DNA of 64,000 bases from Symbiodinium kawagutii. Lineage: Eukaryota; Sar; Dinophyceae; Suessiales; Symbiodiniaceae. The stretch covers positions 303,542 through 367,541 of the forward strand of contig VSDK01011285.1 in assembly GCA_009767595.1 (NCBI GenBank), given 5' to 3'. Below, one piece after another: positions 11,969-23,467 of this stretch. The notes beneath the pieces were generated by a model. The model worked only from the letters and a program-made list of their open reading frames with translations, had not been told where the DNA came from and ran no database searches. Both the position numbers and the translations under genes were made by a program. Numbering within the stretch: position 1 is the first letter of the stretch; the number at the start of each line of letters is the position of its first letter.

Positions 11969-12159
11969 ATGGTGGTTGATGAGGGTTGGTTGTGATGGTG
12001 TTTTTTGGTGGTGAATTATGATAGTTGATTATGCTGTTTTAGATTGGAAAATATACTGGTTTACGGTGGCTTCTGGTGATTTATGGGCTTGAGGCTACTA
12101 AACCAATATAAAACTAATATCAACCAATACCTGGTTATAATATGATCTTGGTTATATAA

Positions 12160-12256
12160 GCCATCAAGATCAACCATCCATAACCATCTTATTATCACCA
12201 ATGTCAACCAATATCTGGTGATAATAAGATGGTTATGGATGGTTGATCTTGATGGC
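12160..12256. repeat. Perfect palindrome, 41-bp arms
   Basis: Bases 12160-12200 and 12216-12256 are exact reverse complements (41 of 41) around a 15-base loop. The arms begin GCCATCAAGATCAACC. It ends 19 bases before the CTAAGTCCAG acceptor-like site upstream of exon B, so a transcript would carry a very stable hairpin next to a splice site. It could be a young foldback element or the extreme of the intron CCATCA/TGATGG complementarity. Confidence 0.9.
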
Positions 12257-12292
12257 TAATGATGGCTAAGTCCAGCTTGCCGGCGTCCCCAG

Positions 12293-12378
12293 GCTTGGCT
12301 CCGTGTCTTCGCCCCGGGGTCGACCGTGAAGCGGGCAAGCAGAGGACCGGACGGACCGCGGAGGTGCCACCGCCGGTC
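12293..12378 (+). CDS. Guanidino kinase-like gene, exon B
   Basis: Acceptor GTCCCCAG. The frame set by exon A gives GLAPCLRPGVDREAGK. LRPGVDREAGK corresponds to the IQTGVDNPGHP segment of creatine kinase. The frame continues through QRTGRTAEVPPPVIGDDG, so the end is uncertain: the family would place the junction soon after the GVD motif, and a GC donor (GT|GCCACC, near 12357) would join exon C in frame. An acceptor at 12276 is an alternative start. Confidence 0.55.
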
Positions 12379-12430
12379 ATTGGGGATGATGGGAACGGTC
12401 CGTTAACCACGGGTTAAGTTTTAATTGGTG

Positions 12431-12523
12431 GTTTCTCAAAATGGGGGTACCCAAAAAATGCTGGGTTCATTACTATAAATGACTACTAATGGATGAGGGG
12501 GGGGTACCCCTATTTTGAGAAAC
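12431..12523. mobile_element. Family I inverted-repeat element, copy 1
   Basis: Left end GTTTCTCAAAATGGGGGTAC, right end GTACCCCTATTTTGAGAAAC; interior CATTACTATAAATGACTACT. Flanked by AATTGGTG and CACCCAATT, so the inverted symmetry extends slightly beyond the core. This is one of the clearest copies of the family. Confidence 0.85.
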
Positions 12524-13773
12524 ACCCAATTGGGTAGTGATTTTATGGTTAATTGATGGTTTCTGATGATCGTATCTACCTGTTGGTTTCATCTATTTTC
12601 ATTACTTTAGGGGGGGTTACACTAATCAGAAACCAACATTAATTGATGGTTGCTTTGATGGTTATTTTGAAGGTTATCAAGGGTTAAGCAACGATTGATT
12701 GATGATTGATTGATATTCACTAGTGATGATGATGTGAACCCACGATTCCGCGCTAGTGCATACCCTGGAACCGGGCAATCAACAACTTATTCTGGTATCT
12801 CCAGGGTCAATCTACCAGAGGGAAAGTAATGACTATGTGATGATGTTTAAAGGATATTTAATGATTTTGTAATGGTTCCTAAATGGATGTTTAATGAACA
12901 GTTCATGATTGTTGAAGGGATGTTAAATGATTATATATGTACTGTGTGTTCAATGGATTTATAATGAATATTGTATGTTTGACCATGGCTTCACAAATAG
13001 GTAATTCACGAATGAGAATTAATAATGAGAATTTCGTGAGTTCATGTTTGATGGTGGTGAACAATAGGGTGAAAAGTTTAGAACCGTTGTTCATGATGAT
13101 TTGTGCCTTAGTGACTACTGATCGTCGTTCATGTAATGGCTGGTAATGGTGAACCAATAGCTTAGCAATAGTGACATGATTGGTAATGGTTCATGGGCAC
13201 TATCGTTATAGATAAGTTCATCGATTTTTTCATCCGGCCATACCATATAATCATCTATAGCATCACAATCACTATAGGTAATTTTGTTTGAATGTTTTGA
13301 ATGGTCATGACAATGGTTGATGCTATTTGAAAATTAATTGCTTAGAATTGATGTGGTTACCATGAACGGTTGTTGATAACATTATTCAAGAGTCGACGCC
13401 AACTACCAAGGAGAATGATAGTTGATATCGGATACCTGTTGGTTATGGTGGTGAACAACAGTGGTGGAATAGCAACTAATAGTTAATCACCAGGTAGATG
13501 TTGGTTGCCATGTATTGAAAGAAAAAGCCATGATATTAGCCATCATGAATCAATACTATCAATCAAAATGCTTGATGGTGCTTTTGATCAGCCCCATTAA
13601 CCATACTATTAACCCCGTAATGAATTATAACCATGAATTATAATCCCTATGATTTACCATACTATCAACCGTTGCCATCCTTATTGTTGGTCATATTTCC
13701 ATCAATAGTGGTTCACTAGCCCATGGCCTGCCATCCTTACCCGCCAAGCCACGACTCGTCACACCGCTTCCAG
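12524..13773. other. Intron between exons B and C
   Basis: TGATGGTT-type sequence at first, then mixed AT-rich sequence, then CCATACTATTAACC and CCATCC motifs up to the acceptor of exon C. Includes a partial family III-like stretch (12764-12828: ATACCCTGGAACC ... CTACCAGAGGG). An 84-aa minus ORF and a 69-aa plus ORF at 12903-13157 overlap and look random. Confidence 0.45.
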
Positions 13774-13906
13774 GACCGCCTCGGGCTTGGTGGCGGGCGA
13801 CGAGGAGTGCCTAGAGACCTTCAAGGCGTTGTTCATGGCAATCCACGAGCAGCTGCAGAATGTGATCCCGCAGCTGCCCACGCTTCCCAGTCACGTGGCG
13901 GACCTG
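13774..13906 (+). CDS. Guanidino kinase-like gene, exon C
   Basis: Acceptor CGCTTCCAG. The frame reads SGLVAGDEECLETFKALF followed by MAIHEQLQNVIPQLPTLPSH and VADL. This is a close match to the VGCVAGDEESYEVFKDLF stretch of creatine kinases at the end of the small N-terminal domain, with the VAGDEE core identical. A donor at GTGGCT (13907) or a few bases later (13920) is possible. Downstream sequence switches at once to GGTGATGGTTAGTGATGG. One of the strongest exons in the window. Confidence 0.8.
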
Positions 13907-14709
13907 GTGGCTTCGGGGGGTGGTGGGTTGGTCATGGTTGGTCGTTGGTGATGGTTAGTGATGGTTAATGTAAAAAAAGTGATGGTTAGCAAGCATTGAC
14001 AACGGTTTGCGATGGATTTTAGATATTAGTTTGAGTTAAGTTAACATTCAACAAGAATAGGCATACAACAACAATCTTAGTTGGATAAAGAACCATGATG
14101 GATAAAGACGAGCAATGAACCACGCAAGGGGATGATATTGATTGGGATTTGTGACAAATGATCAATGATGATGTTGGATCCGTGAGATGGTGTTTGCAGC
14201 CCACCCCTTTCCATTTGTGTCTTTTTGGGTGATATTGGCAATTTCTGCATAATTAGCAACTGAGTCGTTTAAAGTATTGGGAGTAAACTGTGTCGATCAT
14301 GACTAAGTACTAATGATGACTATCCATGAAGAGTATACCTTGCAGCATCCAAAGCTTAATTACCCCATGTTTTATCAGTTTTTATGGTGATTTTTGCGGG
14401 CGTTTGAAAAACAAGCCGGTTAATAAGATAGCTTCTACTGGACACCACCAATGACAGGGGCAGACCAACCACACCTTGCAATTTCTTCAATCATCAGGGC
14501 TTCACCGGCCAACCCAACCAGCAATGAGGCTTGAATGATGTCTACCATTCCTAGCAGCTGCACGCAAGTGCTGCAACAATTTCCTCAAAAATCCTGTGAT
14601 CCAACCGGTCAGCCACTAACCCCATCAACCCAACCAACCCAACCAAACCCAACCAGCCAGACCCAACCCACCCCAACCAACCTTAGCACAACCAATTTTG
14701 CCTTCCAAG

Positions 14710-14801
14710 GTCACGACAGCAGTTCGGAGCTCCCGTGCAAATGGGTTCCTGGGAGAAAGCTGCTGGAGTGCCGGGCCGGGTTCCGGGAGCCTGCAAATCA
14801 G
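14710..14801 (+). CDS. Guanidino kinase-like gene, candidate exon D
   Basis: Acceptor TTGCCTTCCAAG after a run of CAACCCAACC. All three frames are open across the island: HDSSSELPCKWVPGRKLLEC..., SRQQFGAPVQMGSWEKAAGV... or VTTAVRSSRANGFLGESCWS.... Its place corresponds to the poorly conserved linker between the N-terminal domain and the SSRVRTGRS segment, so homology cannot choose a frame. The donor is unclear. Confidence 0.4.
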
Positions 14802-14843
14802 GGGCTTAATGCTTCTCAATAGCTATGGGTATAATTAGTTATT

Positions 14844-14965
14844 ATATGGCTATGGGTCACTATAACCAATCACCAAGGGGGGAATAATGACCAACAGTTT
14901 CATAGGGAAAACAATGGTTAATGATAGGGGAACCAGGGGTACAGGGTTTTGACCCACAGCCATAT
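14844..14965. mobile_element. Family II inverted-repeat element, copy 2 (122 bp)
   Basis: Ends ATATGGCTATGGGTCA and TTGACCCACAGCCATAT. The interior shares AGGGAAAACAATGGTTAATG and GGGGAACCAGGGG with copy 1 (11850). It begins about 40 bases after candidate exon D. Confidence 0.8.
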
Positions 14966-15439
14966 TTTGTAATATAAGGGTAATAGCTGTAGCTATAGCT
15001 GATTGAATATTGATATCATCATATGGATTAATAATGATGGTTAATAATGGGTTCATCATATGGTCAATGATCATTCATGATATAATGAGTAATGATGATG
15101 GTTCATGATGATTACAGAATGGTGTCCCCCTATGGTAAATAATTGTAGTTGATAATTAATCATCAATATTGACTGATAATCGTAGCGATTGAGAAAATGT
15201 TTCTCAAATTAAATGGCTGTGAATTGATCGCTTGATGATAATGGTGAATCTTGATGGCCAATAATGATCGCACAGATCGCTGATGATAGCCAGGGACCCC
15301 ATTGAACTGAGCCGCCGATTTTTGGCGCAATATTTCGTTTCCCGACTCCCGCAGACTTCAGACTTGATGTGAGACATAGAGAACTTAGGTTTTATCTATG
15401 ATGGTCGTCAAAAAAGGATGCCGCTGGATCGTGGCAAGT

Positions 15440-16030
15440 GACGCATGATATTGCCAACATTCAACACCAAAGTCAAGGTAGAAACAGCAGCAGCAACTCG
15501 CTATGCTGAATCGCTCCGACGCGGTTGCTTTCACCGAGAATCCAGCCCTGAGATCATCTCAGCTATTGAAACGTGGTTACGGTTCACTCCCAGGGGATCG
15601 TTTGAACCATGCTCAACAAAGTGTATTGCAATGCACTGAGCGCCAAACAAATGGAAAACAGCACCTTCCGTTGTGCCATGCTTGCTACGTCTGCTACGTT
15701 TCACTTGTGAAGACAAGGCTCTTTGCCACCGACGAAGCTTTGGAAGGCTTCGTCATCAAAGAAGTGGCTCACGGATGAACACAGTGAGAACTGCGACGTT
15801 GCGGATACGCTTGAGCAGACAGCACTTTATGAGTGGACCTATGTTCACTCATTGAAGACGGCCGCGTACCCTTCGTACAGAGTGTGCCAGAGGACAACAA
15901 GCGAACACTTCGAGGATACAGCCGTACTGATATGCATCGAGGGTTGATTGATGGTGATGGGCCTATCCAACCAAGCCACAGCCATTCCGGCATGGGATGG
16001 CGGGGGTTTCAGGAGACAATCACTCAGAGA
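15440..16030 (+). pseudogene. Decayed coding region, unidentified
   Basis: About 600 bases of non-repetitive, more GC-rich DNA in an intron of the kinase gene. Overlapping + frames are open one after another: 15503-15778 (91 aa), 15723-15947 (74 aa, with TLEQTALYEWTYVHSLKTAA) and 15833-16060 (75 aa, with IEDGRVPFVQSVPEDNKRTL). Protein-like segments pass from frame to frame, which suggests frameshift decay of an inserted gene copy. Minus frames are also open but less protein-like. Family unknown. Confidence 0.35.
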
Positions 16031-16224
16031 ACGACGCTGCAAACTGACACAAGTGCTTAACCCAAACCAGTGAAACAATGGATAGCCAACAATCCACCTG
16101 TTGGTCACTACATAGCGGCTAAGGTGGTTGATCGACTGCGGCGAACATGTATCTTGTTATAGGTCTGGCCACCAACAATCCAGGCACTTGGACGAGTAAC
16201 TGGTCAGTTAAGGGACGTGAACCA

Positions 16225-16260
16225 CTAGGGGTGCCGGGGTTTTGACCTATGGCCATTTAT
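16225..16260. mobile_element. Partial family II element (right end)
   Basis: GGTGCCGGGGTTTTGACC followed by TATGGCCAT resembles the right end of family II. The left end is not clear. Confidence 0.4.
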
Positions 16261-16554
16261 AGCTAGCCGATGCTCGACTTTTTGGGAGCCCAGCAAAGGA
16301 GAATGGCTGTTATGTCACTAGGTATGGAATTTTCAGATGTTCCGTTGCCAAGTTAGCCTGCAGGAGTGTGAAGCGGATGAATTCATCATTAATCAACCAA
16401 GACCGATTCGCCGGTACCACAGCAACTACCATACAAACAGGTAGTCGTTGTCCCTGTTTCGCGGTGAGATGCAACGATTCACTACCCTCCTTGGGCGGCA
16501 GCACATTAATGCTTAATGGATCTTAACGGCATTGATGGTTTCGTGCTTAACCTC

Positions 16555-16660
16555 ATTTGGTTGGTGGAGTCAAACATTTGTTTTTCTCCCTAGTGCTTAC
16601 AAGTGATTGGTAGGCCGACTAATATTTTAAATAGGGATTATAACCACCGACCAGTCATTG
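16555..16660. mobile_element. Diverged family IV element
   Basis: Begins TTTGGTTGGTGGAGTCAAAC and ends ATAACCACCGACCAGTCA. The ends are imperfect inverted copies of the 6237 type. Adjacent sequence (16930-17030) has further half copies. Confidence 0.4.
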
Positions 16661-17094
16661 TAGGTCTTTCTTTGTAGACAAACCTCTTGTCGTCGACCAA
16701 CATTGGCCGCATTGAGCCAACCATTATCGGTGGTTGCTGCTGCTGTCACTTAATGACCAACCATGGATGTTTGATATCCATTAAGATCTTAAGCATCAAT
16801 AGCCACCGTCACCCAATCATGATCAACCATTGACTAACAATTCTTCAACCTGGCAGTTTAGCAATTAACCATTAGTGAACCATTGCTAGCCATCATTTCA
16901 CAATTATTCTTATAGCCATGAACTGGCTGTTGGTTATCAGCACTCTTTCTTCACCCAAAATTACCATCGACTGGTAGGTTGCTTGACTTGCGCATATTCT
17001 TCATGACGGGGCGGTTCAACCACCGAGCAGTGAACCAACCATCCATCAAACATCATCACCTGCCGTGGCTGGGAACCGACCTGTGATCGCCCAG

Positions 17095-17160
17095 GTGAAA
17101 GTGGAATTGCGTCGAAACCTTGCAGGAGCCAGGTCGCTTGCCGGCCGAGTCAACAACCTG
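17095..17160 (+). CDS. Guanidino kinase-like gene, exon E
   Basis: Acceptor GATCGCCCAG, donor GTCATG; 66 bases, 22 codons. The frame reads ELRRNLAGARSLAGRVNNL and is also open upstream (VAGNRPVIAQVKV). It corresponds to the SSRVRTGRSIKG / RIRVARNLAG segment that starts the catalytic domain and supplies phosphate-binding arginines. Joining to exon F in frame needs one base more than a simple GT-AG cut gives, because both borders carry an extra G. Confidence 0.6.
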
Positions 17161-17194
17161 GTCATGGAATTTGGATGAATTTGGTGTGTTATTG

Positions 17195-17295
17195 TTATTG
17201 TTATTGTTATTTTAGTGTTAATTGTTATTGTTTGTAAAAGCCTTAATAGTTATTGTTAATTGTTATTGTTAATTGTTATTGTTATTGTTAATTGT
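17195..17295 (+). repeat. TTATTG/TTGTTA tandem repeat
   Basis: GTTATTGTTATTGTTATT and TTAATTGTTATTGTT units directly after exon E, replacing the TGATGG units usual at the start of introns here. The complementary AACAATAAC type is not seen before exon F. Confidence 0.7.
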
Positions 17296-17821
17296 TATTT
17301 ATAAATCATTATTCATGGCTGTTACTTGGTTGTTGATTTGGATAAACAATTTGTTATTGTTTGTAAAAGCATTAATAGTTTACACAGCATCAATGGCTTA
17401 CACATATGATCAATTTGATTCTCACCAATCATGACATAAGTCAGTTTCACCCGGTTGTGTAGATTGGCTAATTGCTGTGAAGAAGACAAGGATTGAAAGT
17501 GGTCGGTCGCACACCAATGATAGGGCGATCTGATCCCCAGAAATCCTAGGATGATTCATGATCAACTAGCATACATTTTTCAATGCTGAAAACCTGCAGT
17601 TGTTCCTCACCAACATTGGCTGTATCATTTCCTGCAACTCTGATTGCATATCAACGATGCATATCGGTGCATGAGTATGACATATCTAGGGATATAGTCA
17701 TGCGGGGATAGTATGCCACATGTAGGGATATACACAGACCTGGTCGCATATCTATTCATACGCGCCCAACCCGTAGGGATAGATCAACCACATTTCGGTG
17801 AAGCGGACTGTGGAGTGCCAG

Positions 17822-17917
17822 GTTCGCCCCGTCGTGTTCCAAAGAGGACCGGCGTGCGGTGGAACAGCGCTTGGTCAGCTGCATGCAGAACCCAGAGGTG
17901 CCCTGCCGTATCAGGAG
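17822..17917 (+). CDS. Guanidino kinase-like gene, exon F
   Basis: Acceptor GAGTGCCAG, canonical donor GTGAGG; 96 bases. The frame reads FAPSC, then SKEDRRAVEQRLVSCMQNPE, then VPCRIRR. This aligns with [20 protein letters not shown] of creatine kinase, including the Cys and the RRAVE core. The two other frames are open here but lack any match. Intron sequence downstream (17975-18110) is typical TGATGGTTGA repeat. Confidence 0.75.
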
Positions 17918-17959
17918 GTGAGGGATCAGGGACCCCAGCAAGGCGGTTAGCTTAGATTG

Positions 17960-18130
17960 GCTCACCATGGTGAATGATGGTTAGTGATGGTTGATCATGG
18001 TCAATAATGATGAATGATGATTGATGATGGTTGATTTTGGATGATTTTGGTTAATGATAGTTGATCGTGGTGAAAGATAGTTGATTATGATTCATGATGG
18101 TTGATTACGTTTTATGATCTTTGACGGTTG
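17960..18130 (+). repeat. TGATGGTTGA degenerate tandem repeat at intron start
   Basis: GTGAATGATGGTTAGTGATG, TTGATGATGGTTGATTTTGG and similar units: a clear example of the G-rich 5' intron sequence. Confidence 0.7.
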
Positions 18131-19450
18131 ATTCTGATATTCTGGGGGTTATCAATGATTGACGACTTCGGTGAGTTTGCGTTTGGGTTCAATTTGTACT
18201 GGATATCACTACATAGATTCTAAACATTGTCAAGTTTTCAAGTGCAAAATCAACAGCTACCTTCATCCTTGATGATTGGTATTGACCTATGCGTCCATCA
18301 GTGTTGGTAACATACCTATTGTTACGCCGTGATGGGTAATCAGCTTGTCAAGCTTTCGGAATCGTCGTCTTTGGGCACCCACACCCCCCAATTGGTACAG
18401 AATTTGACCATAGACTAATTGGTCTAAGTATGTTACTGCAAAAAAAGGGTATACCGTCACTGGTGGTATAGGGAAACCACTGTGCACTTCATGGACGAAC
18501 CCATATTGGCTCGGTGGACATCACAACATGCAACCGAAAACAGGTTCTGTTCTCGCTCCCTTCACTTGGGCCAAAAGACAACCACACCGGCTTGGTCACC
18601 TGGCGACTGCAGGTGGTGCCCACCAATGGAAAGAATCTTGGTTTGCAGCTGCTGTTGTCGTGGGTCACTCAAGGTGGAGAAACAACTAAGAAGTGTTGGC
18701 CGGACGGTCCGATCAGCAGTGTTCGGAAACATCTCAGGTCACATTGGCAGTTATGTCAGTACTTCATTTTAGTAGGGCTTTGAAATGGGCTAGGGGGTAT
18801 TAGCTCACGTCAATGCTGATTGACTGCTACTTGGATGATCATTCCACGGAGTAAGTAGTCAGTAGTCAAAGTCAATAAACCTCCAAATGGGCTAGCATCC
18901 AACACTAATCAGCCCACACGGGAGTTGGTACTAGAACGCATGTTTGAGATGTGCTGCTGGGTGGCTCAGGGCAACGAAAGGCCAGCTGGCAGCAGATATT
19001 GAGAGGGAACCTCATGAACCAATCAATTTTGGATCGTTGGTGTTTCTCAGGTAAGGTTTGTATGCAATATGGATTCATGGGTTCATCATGATGAATTCCA
19101 ATGGAGTGACAACCTTTGTGTCTACCACCTGCAGACTGCACCTGTTTTTTCGCTTGAATACTCCTTTTGAGTCAAGAAGCGCGGTGATTGATTATGTTGG
19201 CAAAATGGCAGGTTCAATGAGGGGAAAGGCCAAGCATCCACGCCATCCATGCCATCCATGCCATCCATGCCATCCATCCCATCAAGAGTTTCCAAAGACA
19301 GCTCCAGCATGTGACACCAAGATGTTGCCGAGGTATTACCCCTTGGCGTTTTCAACCAGCTATCCGCCCATGCCCAATGGTATGGATCCACAGGTGCATG
19401 CCGGGTGCACAGGGAGGGACTTCCTGCAAGGCTTGACCAAGTTGATGTCG

Positions 19451-19506
<56 letters not shown>

Positions 19507-19882
19507 GGTGGTGGTGGTGGTGGTGAACTGTTCGTCTTGCAATATGTAGTTGTATCGCAAGGACTTGGCCGTTTCTGAAATAGGCTGGCAAATTACCCAA
19601 CAATATCGACGATACTTCTGGGCTAATCATTAACCATCATGGGTCAATGTCGTTAGCTTACTAACACCATCGACAATACTAACAACTCATCAATATGAAG
19701 CATCATGAAGTAGTTGATAGTGACTGTATTTGATTGTTACCAGTACTAACTAGTGGTCAACAATAATAATTGTTCATGAGAATGGTCGATAATACTCACA
19801 ATTTTTCATGACTAACCACTATCACTTGATGGACCCAACCATACATTCTATGAATGACCGGTTTTTTCCACGGCAGCAGCCA
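18131..19882. other. Intron between exons F and G
   Basis: Contains a non-repetitive patch at 18482-18783 with two overlapping + frames (96 and 89 aa) and no recognised domain, a CCATGCCATC microsatellite (19233-19285), and the GTT/GGT microsatellite listed separately. The ORF at 19058-19549 (163 aa) is largely produced by these repeats (Leu and Val runs) and is not a gene. Confidence 0.45.
19449..19524 (+). repeat. (GTT)n(GGT)n compound microsatellite
   Basis: About 14 GTT units followed by about 11 GGT units, uninterrupted. Translates as Leu-Val runs on + and Gln-His or Asn-Thr runs on -. Confidence 0.95.
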
Positions 19883-19945
19883 CAGGAGGAGCGCACATTG
19901 GTCGAGCTGGGTCAGCACCTTGCCACTGAAAGATGCGGATGGATG
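19883..19945 (+). CDS. Guanidino kinase-like gene, exon G
   Basis: GC-rich island with several candidate acceptors (CACGGCAG, GGCAGCAG, GCCACAG). The frame reads EERTLVELGQHLATER; upstream it is open through RFFPRQQPQ. It fits the YYPLKSMTEKEQQQLIDDHF segment of the family (aromatic pair and Pro, then Glu-Glu/Gln, Leu and His spaced alike). The stop follows soon after (WMP*), so the donor must lie before about 19950. Borders are approximate. Confidence 0.55.
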
Positions 19946-20553
19946 CCCTGACAGGTCATTGGGGATGGGTCTTCACGACGTTGAGTCGTGTTTCTTTTCG
20001 ACGGCTTCGTTGCTACTTCTTCCCATGGTATTGTTGTTATGTTGGTACTGCTACTTATTCCCATGCTATTGTTAGAACTCTAAGCAACAAAAAATTGGTT
20101 GCTACAAAATTCTGTTGGTTGCCAATGCTTGGAGTTGTTGGTCAACCAATTTTAACCATTCGCTAATCCTCGGAATCGTTGATGGGAGAACCGACGTGGG
20201 AAATCCTTATGCTCATCACTGGTTTTAACAAGGATTTCCTGTAGATTGTGCCATTAAGCAACTCTGTAAATCGAGGACTTCCACCACCTTCCAACCAGAC
20301 AAAGCTTGTCGATCTTGGCCTTTTCACTCTGAGAATTGACCCGCCTGATCCCAATAGCACAGGTTTTTCTTCCATAAAACCAAGGTCTGTGAATGGGAGA
20401 TGATGCAACCTGTGCAAGGTGTAGCAGCAGGTAAGTCTAACGTACTACTTACCCAAAATGGTTGATTCGTTTTTATTAATGGCTAATTAAGGATGATTAG
20501 AAGTACCCGCATTGTGAGAAACCACCATTCATTGATATTAGTCATTTACCTCA

Positions 20554-21195
20554 ATGGTTCACTGGATCATCGTTCCCTGCGGAGCTATCATAGAAGACAA
20601 CCATTTCTTAGTTGGAGATGATTACTGGGTGATAATAGGTTTGGGTCCAGGTGATAATGACCAACACGAAAACGGATATGCCAAGTATATGGCATGGGTC
20701 ACAACTAAACATCCAAAGATTGGAGAAGTGACCATCCCAACAAAGACTAGTTTGGTCATTGAGGGGATGTTCACTGGGGGGTAGAAGGTTTTGACCCACG
20801 ACCACTTGTGTGCTCGTTTCAGAGACTCTGATGAGTAGTCGTACTACGCGCTTTTTTGTGGTGCCAACCAACCCAACCAGCCCCAATGCAACAGTGTATA
20901 TAAACATCTGTGATCATCTGTCTTTTTGTTGAGAATGATCAACCATGTAAACGTGGAAGTGGATGTGAAAATTTGGAACGAAGAATGGCGGGAGCCAGAT
21001 GAGCCTTTCACTGTTATCGAGCGGGCCGCCAAGCCACAGTCCGACGATTTGCTGCTCCTTGATTACCATGAGGTGGTCACCTTCCAAGGAGATCGTTGCC
21101 AGGAGGACAGGGACGCTCTATATGGGCCTCCACGGCGACCGCTACTCTACTACCTACAAGGTCCCGACTCAGCACTTGCACCACCAAGGGGGTAG
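20554..21195 (+). pseudogene. Inserted coding-like region, unidentified
   Basis: Two protein-like + frames inside the intron between exons G and H. At 20554-20784 the frame reads FLVGDDYWVIIGLGPGDNDQ and then runs into a family II element. At 20926-21195 (89 aa) it contains VDVKIWNEEWREPDEPFTVI and SDDLLLLDYHEVVTF. A third frame (GDRYSTTYKVPTQHLHHQGG) looks coding-like near the end. The kinase exons on either side join well without it, so it is probably an unrelated inserted gene fragment. Family unknown. Confidence 0.4.
20686..20805. mobile_element. Family II inverted-repeat element, copy 3
   Basis: Left TATATGGCATGGGTCACAAC, right TTTTGACCCACGACCAC. About 120 bp, more diverged than copies 1 and 2; it overlaps the end of the open frame 20554-20784. 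Confidence 0.6.
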
Positions 21196-21469
21196 AGCAC
21201 TTGGTGGCTGAGTAGAAGCTCATTCAGTGAAGATTTATCCCAGACAGACTGGGAAGGAATCAGATGGGGCCGGGCCCCAGGCCCAGGGTGCCAACTGGCA
21301 GCGTTTGGTGCACACCTGGGACAAAGCATGCGGCTGACCGCCGGCTGGAGGCCCACATCAAATGCATGGCCGAAGTCCAAGGCTTTTTGAAAGCTATCTT
21401 TTGCTAAGGGTCTACACTTATACTTGCTGATTGCTTCATATCCAACGATTGTTTTTGACATCGTTGATC

Positions 21470-22275
21470 ATTTGTCCATTTTTCTTGCCTATTTTGGCTT
21501 GCTAAACACTGATATCACACTATCTTGCTTCTTATTTGTTTCTCATCATTTCTTACTTTTTGTTGAGCACTAAGTTGCTTATTCAATAAATTGTTTGTGA
21601 TCATTGTTGCTCAAAATAAGATAGCTCACCATTATGCACAATCTCTATGATTAACCTCATACCCTTTTAATTCTTAACAATGATTATTGTTATTAACCAC
21701 TCTAAAAAACGTAGTTAACCGTTTTGAACCATTGCTATCATTAAGGTTCTACCCATGTGATTATTGGCCATTATCAACCATTAGTAATCGTTCTTAACCA
21801 TTATTTATCATTGTCACCCACTATTGATGATTATCAACCATGATCAGTAATCATTGTTATCCATGACCATCCTTAATTTGATACCTTTTGGGGCATTAGC
21901 CGTTCTTGATCATTATTGATTGCCATTAGCAATTATCCATTATCATTGTTTACGTTATTGATGATTATCGGCCACTATTGATCATTATTAGGTTAAGGTA
22001 GTTTAATCATTGTTAACTTACTTAACCATTATCAACGATGGTGAACCATGATTAATTGTTATTAACCTTTCTTATTATCCATGATTACCCGTTATTGGAT
22101 AATTTATTTGTAATGATTGACCGTTGTCAATCATTATTGTCACTATTATGAACCATTGTTATAAAGCCATTACTATTAACCATTATCATTGACGATTATT
22201 GATCAGTAGTAACCCTCACTATTGTCCCATTGTTAACCACGAAGTACCTCATCAACCCCACCCTTTCACCACCAG
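21470..22275. other. Intron tail before exon H
   Basis: AACCATTATCATTG/ATTATCAACCATT-type repeats on +, the C-polar composition typical of intron 3' ends. No coding potential. Minus ORF 21150-21461 upstream (103 aa) has no recognisable feature. Confidence 0.5.
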
Positions 22276-22383
22276 CACCGCTGAGGGTCTTCAGCTTTCC
22301 ACGTTTGCCCGCGGAACTCAGCGCGGGCATTGGACGAGATTGGCCCGACGCTAGGGGAGCTTTCATCTTGGAAGGCACCGGGG
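22276..22383 (+). CDS. Guanidino kinase-like gene, exon H (RDWPDARG)
   Basis: Acceptor TCACCACCAG. The frame reads PLRVFSFPRLP then AELSAGIGRDWPDARGAF then ILEGTG. The RDWPDARG octet is identical to the creatine kinase signature, and the preceding stretch follows LFDKPVSPLLLASG. A GT donor at 22384 (ACCGGGG|GTGCTC) or a GC donor at 22375 joins exon I in frame; the GT at 22410 does not. This exon anchors the family assignment. Unlike most introns here, the next one starts with GATCCATAACGATC-type sequence rather than TGATGG. Confidence 0.85.
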
Positions 22384-22409
22384 GTGCTCAGCTGTTACCA
22401 AGACGCAGG

Positions 22410-23460
22410 TGATCACCGATCCATAACGATCACCGCGTAACGATCCATAGCCATTGTTTGATCCATAACCATTTTTTAATCTATAGTAGATCTATGGTGA
22501 CCATAGCTAGTTGTTATCATTGACCATGAATGGTAGATCCGTATCAGTAAACCACCAAGCTACCTGAAATAGCTTGTGATATATCCCAAATATGCATTGT
22601 GGATTATCGTTAAGTACAGTATGAACCAAAGTCAAGTATTCAAACATGATGGCCAATAAATGAAAAAGATAGATCATTATGGGTAGTGGCGAAGATGGTT
22701 GACCAATATGACTTACCGTCAGCCACCATAATTCAATCACGGTAACCAATTCATTGGTCATGACAAAGTCACTTGCTAGTCATCATTGGCCAATATTAGC
22801 CATCTTTGGCATTATTAGACATGCTTAGCTATTACTAAGCAGTATTGGCAATTGCCACTTGTCACAAATTGGCCACTTCTAAGCAGTAGAGTCGCCAGTC
22901 TCATCGTCAACCATTCTTGACCATCAGCAGCCATGATCAACCATGATTCATAGTTACCTGAGCACTATGAAGCATTAAGCAACTATTGCTCCTGATCAAT
23001 AATAATGGTTGTCTTCAAAGGGGTTAGCAACTATGATGTACATTTGAACAATCATGGTTTGTTAGCTAGTGAGTAGCTGCTGATGAGCATTAAGCAACTA
23101 CTAGTAAGCAACTACATACTATCAATTTCTTGGTCAACAATTGTTAGTAACATTTTGCGCTGGTAACCACCATATCATCTATGTCAGCAATGCTATATTG
23201 GTCCATTTGTGGATGTATTTTTTTGTCCGTAGATCAGGGTATGTCAGGGTGATAATGCAGTTTATCCAACTCTTCTTGGTTGATTGCCAAGGCCGCCGCT
23301 TATAGTTGGTTATTGAGGATTGGTCCACATTCTTCAGCTATGAGTATTTTGCCACTATCTCACCATGATTCACGGTTATTCAACCATTACCAACCGGTAT
23401 CTAATCCTCCGTAGTGCTCACTAATTGATAGTGGTTAGCAGCCATGATTTAACGATTACT
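22410..23460. other. Intron sequence after exon H
   Basis: GATCCATAACGATCACCG units at 22412-22480, then AT-rich, CCATCA/AGCAACTA-rich DNA. Minus ORF 22507-22761 (84 aa) has no support. Confidence 0.4.
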
Positions 23461-23467
23461 TACTACC

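Noticed and set aside
19058..19549. 163-aa + strand ORF
   Set aside because: Half of it is produced by CCATGCCATC and GTT/GGT microsatellites.
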